Shown in pieces: positions 1 to 10,964 of a stretch of 64,000 nucleotides of DNA. Each line of letters opens with the position of its first letter. Position 1 is the first letter of the stretch. The DNA comes from Palsa-504 sp963835775 (GTDB taxonomy: Bacteria; Actinomycetota; Actinomycetes; Streptosporangiales; Streptosporangiaceae): positions 62,001-126,000 of the forward strand of contig CAWIHB010000002.1 in the NCBI GenBank assembly GCA_963835775.1, in the 5' to 3' direction. The position numbers and the translations under genes are program-made. The notes under the pieces are model-generated. The model worked only from the letters and a program-made list of their open reading frames with translations, was not told where the DNA came from and did not search any database.

Positions 1-402
1 TTCGTGACCGTTCAGCTCGGCCGGGAGGCGCAGCTGGACCTCGCGGCTGTCGCGCAGGCCGGCGGCGATCAGCACCCCCTCGGCCAGCAGCCGCGGAGCG
101 CCATCGAGGACCGCAGCCGTGCCGCGGGCGCGCACATCAAGGCCGGTGGCATCTATCACCAGCACCGTAGGGCCGGCGCCGCGCAGAAACCGGCGCCAGG
201 CCAGAGAGATCGGTTGGCCCGCACCGCTGCTCTCCGCGAGGCCCGACTCCTGCACGCGCTGCAACCGCTGCAACGGCGTCAGTTCCCGCGCCTGGGCCAG
301 GCCCGGCAACGCGCCGGCCAGCGTGGCCGCCGGCGGCACAGGACCGGCCAGGGCGGCGGCGTCCTGGTCAAGCCAGCCCGGCAGCGTCTGGACCGCGCTC
401 AT
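1..402 (-). CDS. NuoF-like (complex I 51-kDa type) subunit, partial
   Basis: Reads leftward off the window, so only the first 134 codons are visible. The start ATG at 402 overlaps the stop of the ferredoxin gene in an ATGA, so the two are translationally coupled. The segment around residues 80-130 has the layout of the FMN-binding core of NuoF/HoxF-type proteins: a hydrophobic strand (VLVIDATGLD), then RLLAEGVLIAAGLRDSREVQ, which parallels the NuoF stretch that lies between the FMN loop and a following strand. This would pass electrons between the molybdoenzyme and NAD(P) through the four-cluster ferredoxin. The NADH loop and the FeS ligands lie outside the window, so the family call rests on one conserved block plus operon context. 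Confidence 0.55.
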   Translation of the reverse strand, partial: MSAVQTLPGWLDQDAAALAGPVPPAATLAGALPGLAQARELTPLQRLQRVQESGLAESSGAGQPISLAWRRFLRGAGPTVLVIDATGLDVRARGTAAVLDGAPRLLAEGVLIAAGLRDSREVQLRLPAELNGHE

Positions 403-926
403 GGCGAGGTGTCCTGGCCTCCCGGCGGTTCGGCGAGGATGTGACGGGCGTAGCGCTCGCGGCGCGGGTCCGGCACCTCGTTGGCCTCGCCGAAGGACAG
501 GCAGCCGGTCACGCACTTGGTGACGCAGGCGGGCTGCAGCCCAGCGTCGATCCGGTCCATGCAGTAATCGCACTTGACCACCTTGTTCGTGGCGGGGTCC
601 CACTGCGGAGTGCCCCACGGACAGGCCGCGATACAGCTCTTGCAGCCGATGCACAGGCTGTCCTCGACAAACACGATGCCGTCCTGCTCACGCTTTTGCA
701 TCGCGCCGGTCGGGCACGCCCGGACACACCACGGGTCCTCGCAGTGGAAGCACGGCATGAATACGAAGTGGGTCCGGGGCAGTCCGTCGACCTCGACCGG
801 TTCCAGCGCGATAACCCGGCACGGATCGGGACCGGGACCAAGCTGCTTGTTGGTCTTGCAATGGACTTCGCAGGCCAGGCAGCCGATGCAGTTGGCCTCG
901 TCGTGGCGAAGCTCGTATTTGCTCAT
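399..926 (-). CDS. 4Fe-4S dicluster/ferredoxin-type electron-transfer subunit
   Basis: A 175-residue protein with sixteen cluster-ligand cysteines in four CxxCxxCx3C-like groups: C13/C16/C19/C23, C59/C62/C67/C71, C92/C95/C98/C102 and C119/C122/C134/C138. This is the layout of the electron-transfer (B) subunit of DMSO-reductase-family enzymes (HycB/DmsB/FdhB type), expected to carry four [4Fe-4S] clusters from the molybdopterin subunit to the next redox partner. There is no signal peptide, so it should be cytoplasmic like its partner. I chose ATG 926 because it overlaps the stop of the upstream molybdopterin gene in an ATGA and because the first cluster follows at once; a longer frame upstream is a shadow. 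The stop in turn overlaps the NuoF-like start. Confidence 0.9.
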   Translation of the reverse strand: MSKYELRHDEANCIGCLACEVHCKTNKQLGPGPDPCRVIALEPVEVDGLPRTHFVFMPCFHCEDPWCVRACPTGAMQKREQDGIVFVEDSLCIGCKSCIAACPWGTPQWDPATNKVVKCDYCMDRIDAGLQPACVTKCVTGCLSFGEANEVPDPRRERYARHILAEPPGGQDTSP

Positions 927-3076
927 CCTGCTGCTCCTTCCGGTGCCCGGCGCCTTACCTGCACGACCGTCTCGGTCAGCGCATTGCCACCGCCGGCGGG
1001 ATCGAAGTCGTAGAGCTTGCCGTGCTGCAGGCGCTGGTCGGCGACGCCGAGGCCGCGGGCGCGCGTGGCCAGCGGCACCGTGGCGCCGTAGCCGTGCAAC
1101 ATGAACACCGCGTCGGGATGGATCCAGCGCGTGACCTTCGCCGGCAGGCAACCGGTGTAGCGGCCGCCGCCGTTGACCTCCACCTCGTCGCCGTCGGCGA
1201 TCCCGAGCGCCGCGGCACGGTCGGGGTGGATCCACAGCACCTGTCTGGGCGCTCTCTCGTTGAGCAGGGGATTGTTGAGCGACTGGCCCTGCGCGAGCGT
1301 CGCCGTCTTCGCGAACAGCAGCGTGAACTTCTCGCCCGCCGGCGCGTCCTTGGGGACGTACGTCGGCAGGCTCTCAAGCCCGGCCTGCTTGAGGACCTCG
1401 CTCTCGATCTCGATCTTCCCCGACGGGGTCGGGAACATGAGCTCCTCGCGCGGGATCAGCCGGGGCGCGCCGGCGAGAGGAACGATCCCAGCCTCGCGCA
1501 TCTCGCCGACGGTGACCTGGGTGCCGTCGAGCTGGTAGTTCCACAGCTCCTCGATGGTCTCGAAGTCAAGCGCCTGCTTGATGCCCATCCGGTGCAGGAT
1601 CTCGCGGAAGATCCACCACGCCGGGCGGCTGTCGAAGCGCGGCGCGATCGCCTGGTCGCGCATGGTGAAGACCGGCACCGGGCCGTTCATCTGGCCCAGG
1701 ATGTTCGCGCGCTCCAGGTAGGTCGACTCGGGGAGGATGACGTCGGCGAACCAGCCCAGTTCGGAGTAGCGCACGTCGATCGAGACGAGCAGCTTCAGCT
1801 TCTCGATCGCACGTTGCGTCGCCTCCGGGTCGGGCATGCCGGTGAACGGGTCGTGGCGGTAGGCGAAGTAGGCGCCGATCCCGTACGGCTGCCCCGTCTC
1901 CATCGCGGCGAAGGCCTGATGCAGCATGCCGATCGCCGGATCCCACTGCGGCCGCTGGCCGCCAGCACCGTCCACGCGCGGCTCCGTGACCTCCGGCACG
2001 CGATCTGTCAGATGGTTCAGGCCCTTGCGGCCGTAGTGCTCGGGCGGCTTCGCCAGCACGCACCCGCCCGGAACCTCGATGTTGCCCATCAGCGCGTTCA
2101 GGATCAGCGCCGAGCGGCTCACGTAAAACGACTGCCTGTGACGAGCTGACATCCACCCCGGATGGAAGATCACATGCGGTGCGTCCGCGGCGATCTCGGT
2201 CACGAACGCGCGAAGCTCTGCGGCGGGAACGCCGGTGTGCGGCTCCTGCCACTCCGCCGTCGTGTCCTTGACCGCCTCCCGCAGGTAGTCCAGGCCGGAG
2301 ACGAAGCGGGCGACGAAGTCCTTGTCGTAGGCCCCCTGCTCCAGGACCTCATGGATGATGGCGAGGTTCAGCGCGTAATCGCTCTTCGGCCGCACCTGCC
2401 AGTAGCGGGTGGCCTTGGACGCCGTGATCGTGGCGCGCGGATCGATGTAGGTGCAGCGCATCCCCCTCGACACCGCGGCCATGAACGCCTTAGCCTCCTT
2501 GACCGCCAGCGATTCGACGATGTTGCGGCCGTAGAGCACCAGATGCTTGCAGTGCTGGTAGTCGAACAAGAGCCCCGCGGCGCCGAAGCCGTACAGCGAA
2601 CGCGTAGCGTTATGGACATTGCCGGCGCAGGCGGCATCGTGATCGAAGTAGTTCGGCGAGCCCAGCGCCCGGACGAAAGCCTGGGTCAGGTCAGCAAAGG
2701 GGCCGCCACGATCGGAAAGCGCGACACCGCGCCCGCCGAAGGCATCGATCGTCTCTGTCAGCTTCTCGGCGATGTAGTCCAGGGCCTCGTCCCAGGACAC
2801 CCGCCGCCACTGGCCGCCGCCACGCTCGCCCGCCCGGATCAGCGGCGTCTGCGGTCGCTCGTCGTCAGACTCCAGAAACAGGCCGGCCGCGCCCTTCGCG
2901 CACAAGCTGGCGCCGAGGGCCTGGTCGTGCGTATTGCCCTGCAGCCAGGTCACCCGGCCGTCCTCGACCGTCACCTCCATCGGGCAACGCACCGCGCACA
3001 TGCCGCACATGCTGTAAACAGTGCGCCGGCCCGGAGCGCCCACACCACCCACGTTCGGCGCCATCACAGAACTCAT
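923..3076 (-). CDS. Molybdopterin-dependent oxidoreductase, DMSO-reductase/PsrA-like family
   Basis: A 717-residue catalytic subunit. An N-terminal [4Fe-4S] site is formed by C24, C27, C31 and C59 (CGMCAVRCP, then SLCAKG). C150 in the block DAACAGNVHNATRS is placed where Mo/W-ligating Cys/Sec/Ser occurs in polysulfide and thiosulfate reductases. The C-terminal third has the molybdopterin-dinucleotide-binding fold (NPLLNERAP, then VLWIHPDRAAALGI, then HGYGA). No twin-arginine signal is present, so unlike most PsrA/PhsA enzymes it should stay in the cytoplasm. With the ferredoxin and NuoF-like subunits it resembles a soluble NAD-linked complex. Substrate cannot be read from the sequence; formate, sulfur compounds and hydroxylation or hydration are all possible. 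moeA diverges upstream and would support its cofactor. Confidence 0.85.
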   Translation of the reverse strand: MSSVMAPNVGGVGAPGRRTVYSMCGMCAVRCPMEVTVEDGRVTWLQGNTHDQALGASLCAKGAAGLFLESDDERPQTPLIRAGERGGGQWRRVSWDEALDYIAEKLTETIDAFGGRGVALSDRGGPFADLTQAFVRALGSPNYFDHDAACAGNVHNATRSLYGFGAAGLLFDYQHCKHLVLYGRNIVESLAVKEAKAFMAAVSRGMRCTYIDPRATITASKATRYWQVRPKSDYALNLAIIHEVLEQGAYDKDFVARFVSGLDYLREAVKDTTAEWQEPHTGVPAAELRAFVTEIAADAPHVIFHPGWMSARHRQSFYVSRSALILNALMGNIEVPGGCVLAKPPEHYGRKGLNHLTDRVPEVTEPRVDGAGGQRPQWDPAIGMLHQAFAAMETGQPYGIGAYFAYRHDPFTGMPDPEATQRAIEKLKLLVSIDVRYSELGWFADVILPESTYLERANILGQMNGPVPVFTMRDQAIAPRFDSRPAWWIFREILHRMGIKQALDFETIEELWNYQLDGTQVTVGEMREAGIVPLAGAPRLIPREELMFPTPSGKIEIESEVLKQAGLESLPTYVPKDAPAGEKFTLLFAKTATLAQGQSLNNPLLNERAPRQVLWIHPDRAAALGIADGDEVEVNGGGRYTGCLPAKVTRWIHPDAVFMLHGYGATVPLATRARGLGVADQRLQHGKLYDFDPAGGGNALTETVVQVRRRAPEGAAG

Positions 3077-3162
3077 GACAACCTCATTCCACCCATCTCA
3101 GCCAGCCGACGCACGTCGCCCGCGGCCACGGTCAACGTCCCACCACCCGGCGACACGTACCA

Positions 3163-3176
3163 GGGACCTGCGTGCC
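3163..3176 (-). promoter_or_regulatory. Weak DosR/DevR-like box upstream of molybdoenzyme
   Basis: GGGACCTGCGTGCC keeps the GGGAC and terminal CC of the GGGACTTTCGGCCC core, matching about 10 of 14 positions, and is followed by TAAG. It sits about 85 bp upstream of the molybdopterin gene start. Weak on its own; listed because stronger boxes occur in the same island. Confidence 0.3.
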
Positions 3177-3215
3177 TAAGCGCCCAATCGATGGTCCAAC
3201 GGCCGCAGGTGACCT

Positions 3216-3250
3216 GTCATCCCCTGCCAGTTCTTTTCCCCTAGGTGAAA
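3216..3250 (+). promoter_or_regulatory. Bipartite CCTAGG element, copy 1
   Basis: GTCATC at 3216-3221, then 18 bp, then CCTAGG at 3240-3245 inside a near-perfect AT-flanked palindrome (TTTTCCCCTAGGTGAAAA). It lies 140 bp upstream of the molybdopterin gene, oriented opposite to that gene, the same relation seen for copies 2, 3, 5 and 6. Role unknown; binding site or promoter core is inferred from conservation and fixed spacing. Confidence 0.7.
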
Positions 3251-3476
3251 AGACTGAGCCGCGCCGTCCCCCGCCGCGCTGTGCCACTCATCAGAGCCGG
3301 TACGCCGGACGAGGGGCGAAGGTTATCGACTGCATCAACGTCAAGATCCGCGACGGCCAGGTCGCCAGCCGGACGGCTGCTCCCGCCGCCTGGCCGGCAG
3401 CTGACGTCAGCCGCCGGGCTGTGTCGCTGCGGCCATGCGCTAGCACCCCTTGACGTGATCATCGCGGCGAGCGTCG

Positions 3477-3574
3477 GCGGGCGCGGACCTTGGACTAAGC
3501 CCGGCAGGACCTTGTGCCCTGGTGATCCGGCTGCGGTTGCATGAAACCTCTACGAGTGACCACGTTGATCCCGG
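3477..3574 (+). repeat. Arm A of a ~98-bp inverted repeat (partner 7080-7177)
   Basis: About 90 percent identical by eye to the reverse complement of 7080-7177. The shared text runs from GGGCGCGGACCTTGG through a DosR-like box to CGAGTGACCACGTTGATC. In this arm it ends inside moeA, supplying roughly its first 11 codons; in the other arm it is wholly intergenic. Substitutions are scattered and indels absent. Confidence 0.85.
3506..3519 (+). promoter_or_regulatory. DosR/DevR-like box in repeat arm A
   Basis: AGGACCTTGTGCCC, flanked by C and T, fits the GGAC-n5-GCCC shape of the DosR core. It lies 22 bp before the moeA start. The same box is present in the other repeat arm, at 7135-7148. Confidence 0.45.
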
Positions 3575-4791
3575 TCGCTGAGGCGCGTCGTCTTGTCCTG
3601 GCCGCGATCGCGCCGCTGGCGCCACGCCGGGTCGCCGTCGGCCATGCGCTGGGGCATGTCCTGGCCGAGGCGGTGCATGCCGCCGAGCCCGTGCCGCGCT
3701 TCGCCAATGCCGCAATGGACGGTTATGCGGTAAGGGCCGCTGATGTGGCTGCCGCCCCGGTTCGCCTGCGGGTGACCGGGACCGTGGCGGCCGGCGACGG
3801 GCCGAAGGCGGCCGTGTCGCGCGGCGAGGCCATGCGGATAATGACCGGTGCGCTGATGCCGCCAGGTGCCGACGCAGTGTGCATGGTGGAGCACACGAGG
3901 GCGCAGGATGGCGGGCTGGCCGTGCTCATTGAGGAATCGGTGAGCCCCGGCACGAATGTGCGAGAGCCTGGCGGGGACATCGCGGCCGGTGCCGAGGTCT
4001 TTGCGCCGGGAACGCAGCTCAGGGCCGCCCACATCGGGGTACTCGCGAGCCTCGGCATACAGGAACTGCTCGTCTATCCGCGCCCGGCGGTCGGTGTCCT
4101 GTCCACCGGCGACGAGCTCGCAGCTCCCGATGCTGCCCTGATGCCGGGCAAGATCCGCGACGCCAACCGCCCGGCATTGCTGGCCCAGCTCAGATCGGAC
4201 GGATTCCGCCCGGTCGATCTCGGCATTGGCGGAGACGACCAGGACATCCTGGCGGATCGCCTGCGGACAGGCGGGTCGCGCTGCGATGCGATCATCGCCA
4301 CGGGAGGGGTGAGTGTCGGGGACCATGACGTGCTGAAAGTTGCCCTGGAGAAGCTGGGCGGCGCTGCGATGCACTCCCTGACGGTGGCCGTGAAGCCCGG
4401 CCAGCACGTCGCCGTCGCGTCGCTCGGCGGGCAGCGCATGCCGGCCTTCGGGCTGCCGGGGAACCCGGTGGCCGCTCTTGTCACCTACGAGCTGTTCGTC
4501 CGGCCCGCGCTACGGGCCATGGCCGGCTGCCCGGTGCTCGACCGGCCGCGGGTGGCCGCGATAGCGGAAACTGACCTGCCTCGCCGGCCCGGGCCCAAGC
4601 TCTATCTGGTGCGGGTGACGGCACGGACCGGGACTGACGGAGTGCTGCGGGTACGGCCATCGGGCGGCCAGGAATCGCACATGCTGATGGCCATGGCCCG
4701 GGCCAATGCCCTCGCACTGCTGCCGGACGGCGACGGCGTCCGGGCCGGCGGGCGCGTCGAGGTGCTGCTGCTCGACACCGACGGGCTCTAG
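3541..4791 (+). CDS. moeA: Molybdopterin molybdenumtransferase MoeA
   Basis: 416 residues, full length for the family. MoeA inserts molybdate into adenylylated molybdopterin, the last step of Moco synthesis, in the cytoplasm. Visible motifs in order: the domain III entry NAAMDGYAVRAADV near residue 60, the MRIMTGALMPPGADAV block, SPGTNVREPGGDI, the MPT-binding TGDEL...GKIRDANRP segment, ATGGVSVGDHD, and GLPGNPVAALVTYELF followed by a C-terminal domain IV. ATG 3541 gives a short nonstandard N-terminus that is part of the inverted repeat; GTG 3556 is a credible alternative start. Divergence from a molybdoenzyme operon supports a dedicated cofactor role. It converges with the GH15 gene downstream. 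Confidence 0.93.
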   Translation: MKPLRVTTLIPVAEARRLVLAAIAPLAPRRVAVGHALGHVLAEAVHAAEPVPRFANAAMDGYAVRAADVAAAPVRLRVTGTVAAGDGPKAAVSRGEAMRIMTGALMPPGADAVCMVEHTRAQDGGLAVLIEESVSPGTNVREPGGDIAAGAEVFAPGTQLRAAHIGVLASLGIQELLVYPRPAVGVLSTGDELAAPDAALMPGKIRDANRPALLAQLRSDGFRPVDLGIGGDDQDILADRLRTGGSRCDAIIATGGVSVGDHDVLKVALEKLGGAAMHSLTVAVKPGQHVAVASLGGQRMPAFGLPGNPVAALVTYELFVRPALRAMAGCPVLDRPRVAAIAETDLPRRPGPKLYLVRVTARTGTDGVLRVRPSGGQESHMLMAMARANALALLPDGDGVRAGGRVEVLLLDTDGL

Positions 4792-4982
4792 CTCACCGGC
4801 TACAGGTGGCCGTCGTCCACGAGCCGCGCTCCCAACACGCCGCCGGCGGGACATCCGTGCCTGGCCACCGTGAGCGGCTGAGCCGCCTCGTCACGAGTGC
4901 TGCCGTGCGGTCCTCCGGGGCGTCAATGTCGATGCTGATTCTCTTGAGGACGGCTTCGGACCCAGGGCCTTGTGGCCGCTCT

Positions 4983-6833
4983 TCACCCCTCGGCTTCGAT
5001 CAGCTGGGACACCGCCTCGATCAGGGCGAGATGAGTGAACGCCTGGGGAAAGTTCCCGAGATGCTCACCGGTCGACGTGTCGATCTCCTCGGCGTACAGG
5101 TTCAGCGGCCCGGCGTAGGACAAGAGCTTCTTGCACAGGGCGCGGGCCCGGTCGGTCTCACCGATCATGGCCAAGGCGCTCACCAGCCACCACGAGCAGA
5201 TCGTGAAGGTGCCCTCCTTCCCGCTGAATCCGGTATCAGTGGTGTCCACCTTGTAGCGCAGGACAAGGCCGTCCTCGGTCAGCTCGTTGGCGATGGCCAG
5301 CACCGTGGCCTTGATGCGCTCGTCGTCGGGCGGCAAGAACCCCATGATGGGGAGGAGGAGCAGGGAGGCGTCGAGCTCGTCGTTCTCGTAGGCCTGGCGG
5401 AACCGGCCCTTTTCGTCGACGCCCTTGTCGAGGATGGCGGCTTTCAGCGCGTCGGCGGCTTGTTGCCATCGCGTGGCGCGCTCGGTGTCACCGCGCTCTT
5501 GGGCCAGGTCGGCGCCGCGGTCAGCGGCGAGCCAGCACATCACCGCTGACTGGGTGAAGTGCTGGGGCTCACCCCGGATCTCCCAGATGCCCTGGTCAGC
5601 ATCGCCTGCGTGCTTGATGGCGTCCTCGACGAAGCCGGCGAGGCCTTCCCAGACCGGATCGATGATCTGCTCGGCACCCCGGTGCAGGTGGGAGTCCACG
5701 GCGTCGACGAGCATGCCCCAGACGTCATTCTGGTGCTGGTTCCAGGCGCCGTTGCCGACCCGTACCGGCTTGGAGTCCCGCCAGCCAGAGAGGTGGTCGA
5801 TCGTTCGCTCGGTGAGGTCTCGCTCACCGCTGATCCCGTACATGATCTGGAGCTCGGAGAAGGGCTTGTTCAAGTCCTTCCCCCGGACCGCCTCGAGGAT
5901 GAAGGCGAAGTACTCGAGTGCCTCCCAGTCGTAGCCGAGGCGGTAGAGGGCACGCAAGGTGAACCCGGTGTCCCTGATCCAGGTGTAGCGGTAGTCCCAG
6001 TTGCGTGCCCCACCCGGGGTCTCGGGCAAACTGGTGGTCGAGGCGGCCATGATCGCTCCGGTCGGTGCGTAGCTCAGGCCCTTCAGCGTCAGCGCGCTGC
6101 GCTCGATGAACGGTCGCCACGGGTGGTCCGGAAAGGTCCCTGTGCTGAGCCAGTCCCGCCAGAAGCTGACGGTGGCGTCGGTGTCGGCATCGGCCTCTTC
6201 CTGGCTCGTCGGCGCCGGTCCCGACCAGGTGAGGGCGACAAATCCCGACTCACCCTCGTGGAGAGCGTCCCGGACGTAGGCGCGGGCACCGACTTGGCCC
6301 AGCTTGAAGCTGGAGTGCAACGTGAGGGCTACGTCTCCATCGGGCTGGCGGACGGCCAGGGAGTGGTAGCTGTCAGTGTCGTAGCTCCAGGCGCTCGGTG
6401 TGGACCCGTAGTCGAACATCGGGAGGCACATGGCCACCACGTCGACCTTCCCCGAGATGCAGGTAGCCGTACGAAGGATCGTCCCCACCCCGGCGCCGAC
6501 CCTGGGGACCCGCTCGTAGCCAGCACGCCGCCCCTCGTCGCTGACGGGCCGGACGATGAACATATCCTTTACTACCAGCCACCCCGTCGGAGTGTGCCAC
6601 GTCGTCTCCAGCACCATCGTCCCAGGCACGTACCGGCGCTGATCGGGTACGAGGGTGTTCACCGGGCCGAACCGAAAGCTCCCGGCGTTCCGGTCCAACA
6701 GCGCGCCGAACACGCTCGGTGAGTCTGGTCGGGGCAGGCTGAGCCACTCGATGGACCCGTCAGGTGCAACGAGGCAGTTGTTCTCGCAATCTGACAAGAA
6801 CCCGTAATCGGCTATCGGCGGGAAACCGCTCAT
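4983..6833 (-). CDS. GH15 family glycosidase (trehalase/glucoamylase-like)
   Basis: 616 residues. The N-terminal beta-sandwich begins with the family signature IADYGFLSDCENNCLVAPDGS and is followed by an (alpha/alpha)6 barrel with NWDYRYTWIRDTGFTLRAL. E418 in GIWEIRG is the likely catalytic acid, and E582/E583 in LYAEEIDTSTGE the likely base, by analogy with glucoamylases. Actinobacterial members of this branch include trehalases, so trehalose or a short alpha-glucan is the likely substrate. There is no signal peptide, so it should act on an internal reserve. The start ATG 6833 agrees with the conserved N-terminus. It shares a 608-bp control region with the divergent GH63-type gene, suggesting joint control of carbon-reserve use in this island. 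Confidence 0.85.
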   Translation of the reverse strand: MSGFPPIADYGFLSDCENNCLVAPDGSIEWLSLPRPDSPSVFGALLDRNAGSFRFGPVNTLVPDQRRYVPGTMVLETTWHTPTGWLVVKDMFIVRPVSDEGRRAGYERVPRVGAGVGTILRTATCISGKVDVVAMCLPMFDYGSTPSAWSYDTDSYHSLAVRQPDGDVALTLHSSFKLGQVGARAYVRDALHEGESGFVALTWSGPAPTSQEEADADTDATVSFWRDWLSTGTFPDHPWRPFIERSALTLKGLSYAPTGAIMAASTTSLPETPGGARNWDYRYTWIRDTGFTLRALYRLGYDWEALEYFAFILEAVRGKDLNKPFSELQIMYGISGERDLTERTIDHLSGWRDSKPVRVGNGAWNQHQNDVWGMLVDAVDSHLHRGAEQIIDPVWEGLAGFVEDAIKHAGDADQGIWEIRGEPQHFTQSAVMCWLAADRGADLAQERGDTERATRWQQAADALKAAILDKGVDEKGRFRQAYENDELDASLLLLPIMGFLPPDDERIKATVLAIANELTEDGLVLRYKVDTTDTGFSGKEGTFTICSWWLVSALAMIGETDRARALCKKLLSYAGPLNLYAEEIDTSTGEHLGNFPQAFTHLALIEAVSQLIEAEG

Positions 6834-7079
6834 AGGACATGCTCCATTTCGCTAGGAGTCGTGGCGGTAAGAGCGTTGCCGGAGCCGACTCGCGCACGAG
6901 GGGAGAGTCACGGTGGTCGCGCTGGTCTTGGCTGCTGCATCGACCGCCGGATCCTGCGGGACCTCCAAGATCAAGTCATCCAGAGTTGGGAAAGCCTGAC
7001 AGTACCCATTGAACAGGTGCCTGGGTGAATCCGCCTCACCCGCGGCGGGTGACGAGGACGCATCGGGTGTCGCTTGCAG

Positions 7080-7177
7080 CCGGGATCAACGTGGTCACTC
7101 GTAGAGGTTCCGGGCAATCGCAGCCGGATCACCTGGGCACAAGGTCCTGGCGGAACTTAGTCCAAGGTCCGCGCCCG
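7080..7177 (-). repeat. Arm B of the ~98-bp inverted repeat (partner 3477-3574)
   Basis: Reverse complement of arm A with scattered substitutions and no clear indel. Here nothing coding is attached: the sequence that forms the moeA 5-prime end in arm A is non-coding. The two arms flank moeA and the GH15 gene, which are convergently arranged between them, so homologous recombination between arms would invert the 3.5-kb segment. Confidence 0.85.
7135..7148 (-). promoter_or_regulatory. DosR/DevR-like box in repeat arm B
   Basis: GGGCACAAGGTCCT on the plus strand, the same box as in arm A read on the other strand. It is 300 bp from both the GH15 and the GH63-type start codons, so it could serve either. 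Confidence 0.4.
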
Positions 7178-7315
7178 CGGCAGTCCGGTCGCTCATCTCG
7201 CCCGCTCCCCGGCCGTGTGATTCCGGGGCGGTCAGTGGCGGACTGAACACGGACCGCTGATCAGGACCCGCTCGGAGAGCCCTGTTGCCTGGCCTCCCCT
7301 GCCGCTCTGCCGTCG

Positions 7316-7351
7316 TTTTCCCCTAGGTGAAAACGAGGGGCAGGCGATGAC
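7316..7351 (-). promoter_or_regulatory. Bipartite CCTAGG element, copy 2
   Basis: CCTAGG at 7322-7327, 18 bp, then GATGAC at 7346-7351. The palindromic half is CGTTTTCCCCTAGGTGAAAACG, the longest of the set. It lies 91 bp before the GH63-type start, and reading with that gene gives CCTAGG first, then GATGAC. Confidence 0.7.
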
Positions 7352-7441
7352 AAGTCACCGGCGGCCACGGAACGGTGGGGTTAGTGCGAGCCCGAGGAAG
7401 GCAGGCCCGCACAACCAGGCAAAGGGACGGAGGGAATTGCG

Positions 7442-10177
<2,736 letters not shown>

Positions 10178-10250
10178 CCACCAGCCAGACCACCAGGACC
10201 GCGGCCGGGACGGTCCCCGCCGCCCGCCCGGTCTGTGCTGGCCGCGGTTT

Positions 10251-10284
10251 CTCCCCTAGGGGAATTCGGCTGGCAGGTGATGCG
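10251..10284 (-). promoter_or_regulatory. Bipartite CCTAGG element, copy 3
   Basis: CCTAGG at 10255-10260, 18 bp, then GATGCG at 10279-10284 (one mismatch in the second box). It lies 78 bp after the GH63-type stop and 114 bp before the DUF1269 start, reading CCTAGG then GATGcG with the downstream gene. Similarity to copies 4-6 continues about 30 bp beyond CCTAGG. Confidence 0.7.
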
Positions 10285-10397
10285 GGGTCGCCTGCTGGGG
10301 TGTGAGCCTGGGGACTGTGATGCCGCGGCCGGGTTACGGCTGCGGCGGATTGGCTGACCGCCTGGCAAAAGATGCCGGCGGGACTGGAGGAGGTCGC

Positions 10398-10904
10398 ATG
10401 TCCGGGTCCGGTAGCACGTTCATCCTGGTGGCAACGTATCCGGATGAGGCCACAGCACGGGAGGACTACCAGGTCGTCAAGGACGCTCATGTGGCGGGCC
10501 TGGTGGGTTCCTACGATGCGGCTGTGGTCACCAAGGACGCGAACGGCAAGGTCCATGAGAATAAGGACGAGACCGCCACCCGCCATGGTGCCTGGTGGGG
10601 CGTTGCGGCCGGGGCGGCGATCGGGGTCATCTTCCCGCCGGCGGTGCTGGCCGCGGCCGCGGTCGGGGGCGTGGCCGGCGGGGTCACCGGGCATCTGTCC
10701 AAGGGGATGTCGCGCTCGCAGGCCAAGCAGCTGGGCGACTTCATCGACCCGGGCCAGGCCGGGCTCGTCATTGTCGGCGAGAGCAAGGTCGAGGATGCGA
10801 TCAAGAACGCGGTGACCAGGGCGGAGAAGCAGACAGCCCAGGAGCTGGACGTGGACCCCAAGGACATCGACAAGGCTCTGCAGTCTGCGGTCAACGAGAT
10901 GTAA
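10398..10904 (+). CDS. DUF1269 family protein
   Basis: 168 residues. The pattern fits DUF1269 (COG4803): an N-terminal ferredoxin-like fold ending in the DAAVVTKDANGKV block, a glycine/alanine-rich hydrophobic hairpin GAWWGVAAGAAIGVIFPPAV near residues 63-100, then SQAKQLGDFIDPGQAGLVIV with the conserved terminal strand. Function of the family is unknown; in actinomycetes it recurs in general-stress and hypoxia gene sets. ATG 10398 is preceded by GGAGGAGG, which decides it over upstream GTG codons. The lipoprotein gene follows after 60 bp, probably in one transcript driven from the copy 3 element region. Confidence 0.8.
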   Translation: MSGSGSTFILVATYPDEATAREDYQVVKDAHVAGLVGSYDAAVVTKDANGKVHENKDETATRHGAWWGVAAGAAIGVIFPPAVLAAAAVGGVAGGVTGHLSKGMSRSQAKQLGDFIDPGQAGLVIVGESKVEDAIKNAVTRAEKQTAQELDVDPKDIDKALQSAVNEM

Positions 10905-10964
10905 TCCCCGGCCGGGCATGGCTGTTCCGCCCGCAGGCCGCAACGCCGGCACCCTGGAGGAAGC

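Larger units (their letters stand above)
3077..3540. other. Divergent intergenic control region, molybdoenzyme/moeA
   Basis: 464 bp with no credible gene. Reading from the molybdoenzyme side it holds a weak DosR-like box (3163-3176), one copy of the bipartite CCTAGG element (3216-3250), and, abutting moeA, one arm of a ~98-bp inverted repeat (3477-3574) that itself contains a DosR-like box (3506-3519). No sigma-70-type hexamer pair stands out. Confidence 0.7.
6834..7441. other. Divergent intergenic control region, GH15/GH63
   Basis: 608 bp without a convincing gene; short frames here are arginine-rich shadows. It contains arm B of the inverted repeat (7080-7177) with its DosR-like box (7135-7148), and bipartite element copy 2 (7316-7351). 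The stretch 6841-7079 shows nothing I can name. Confidence 0.65.

Noticed and set aside
4848..4861. GGGACATCCGTGCC as a DosR-like box
   Set aside because: It lies between two convergent gene ends, where no promoter is needed, and matches only 10 of 14 positions.
10251..10284. CCTAGG elements as rho-independent terminators
   Set aside because: The palindromes have no loop and no U-run, and four of six are not at a gene 3-prime end; operator or promoter fits better.
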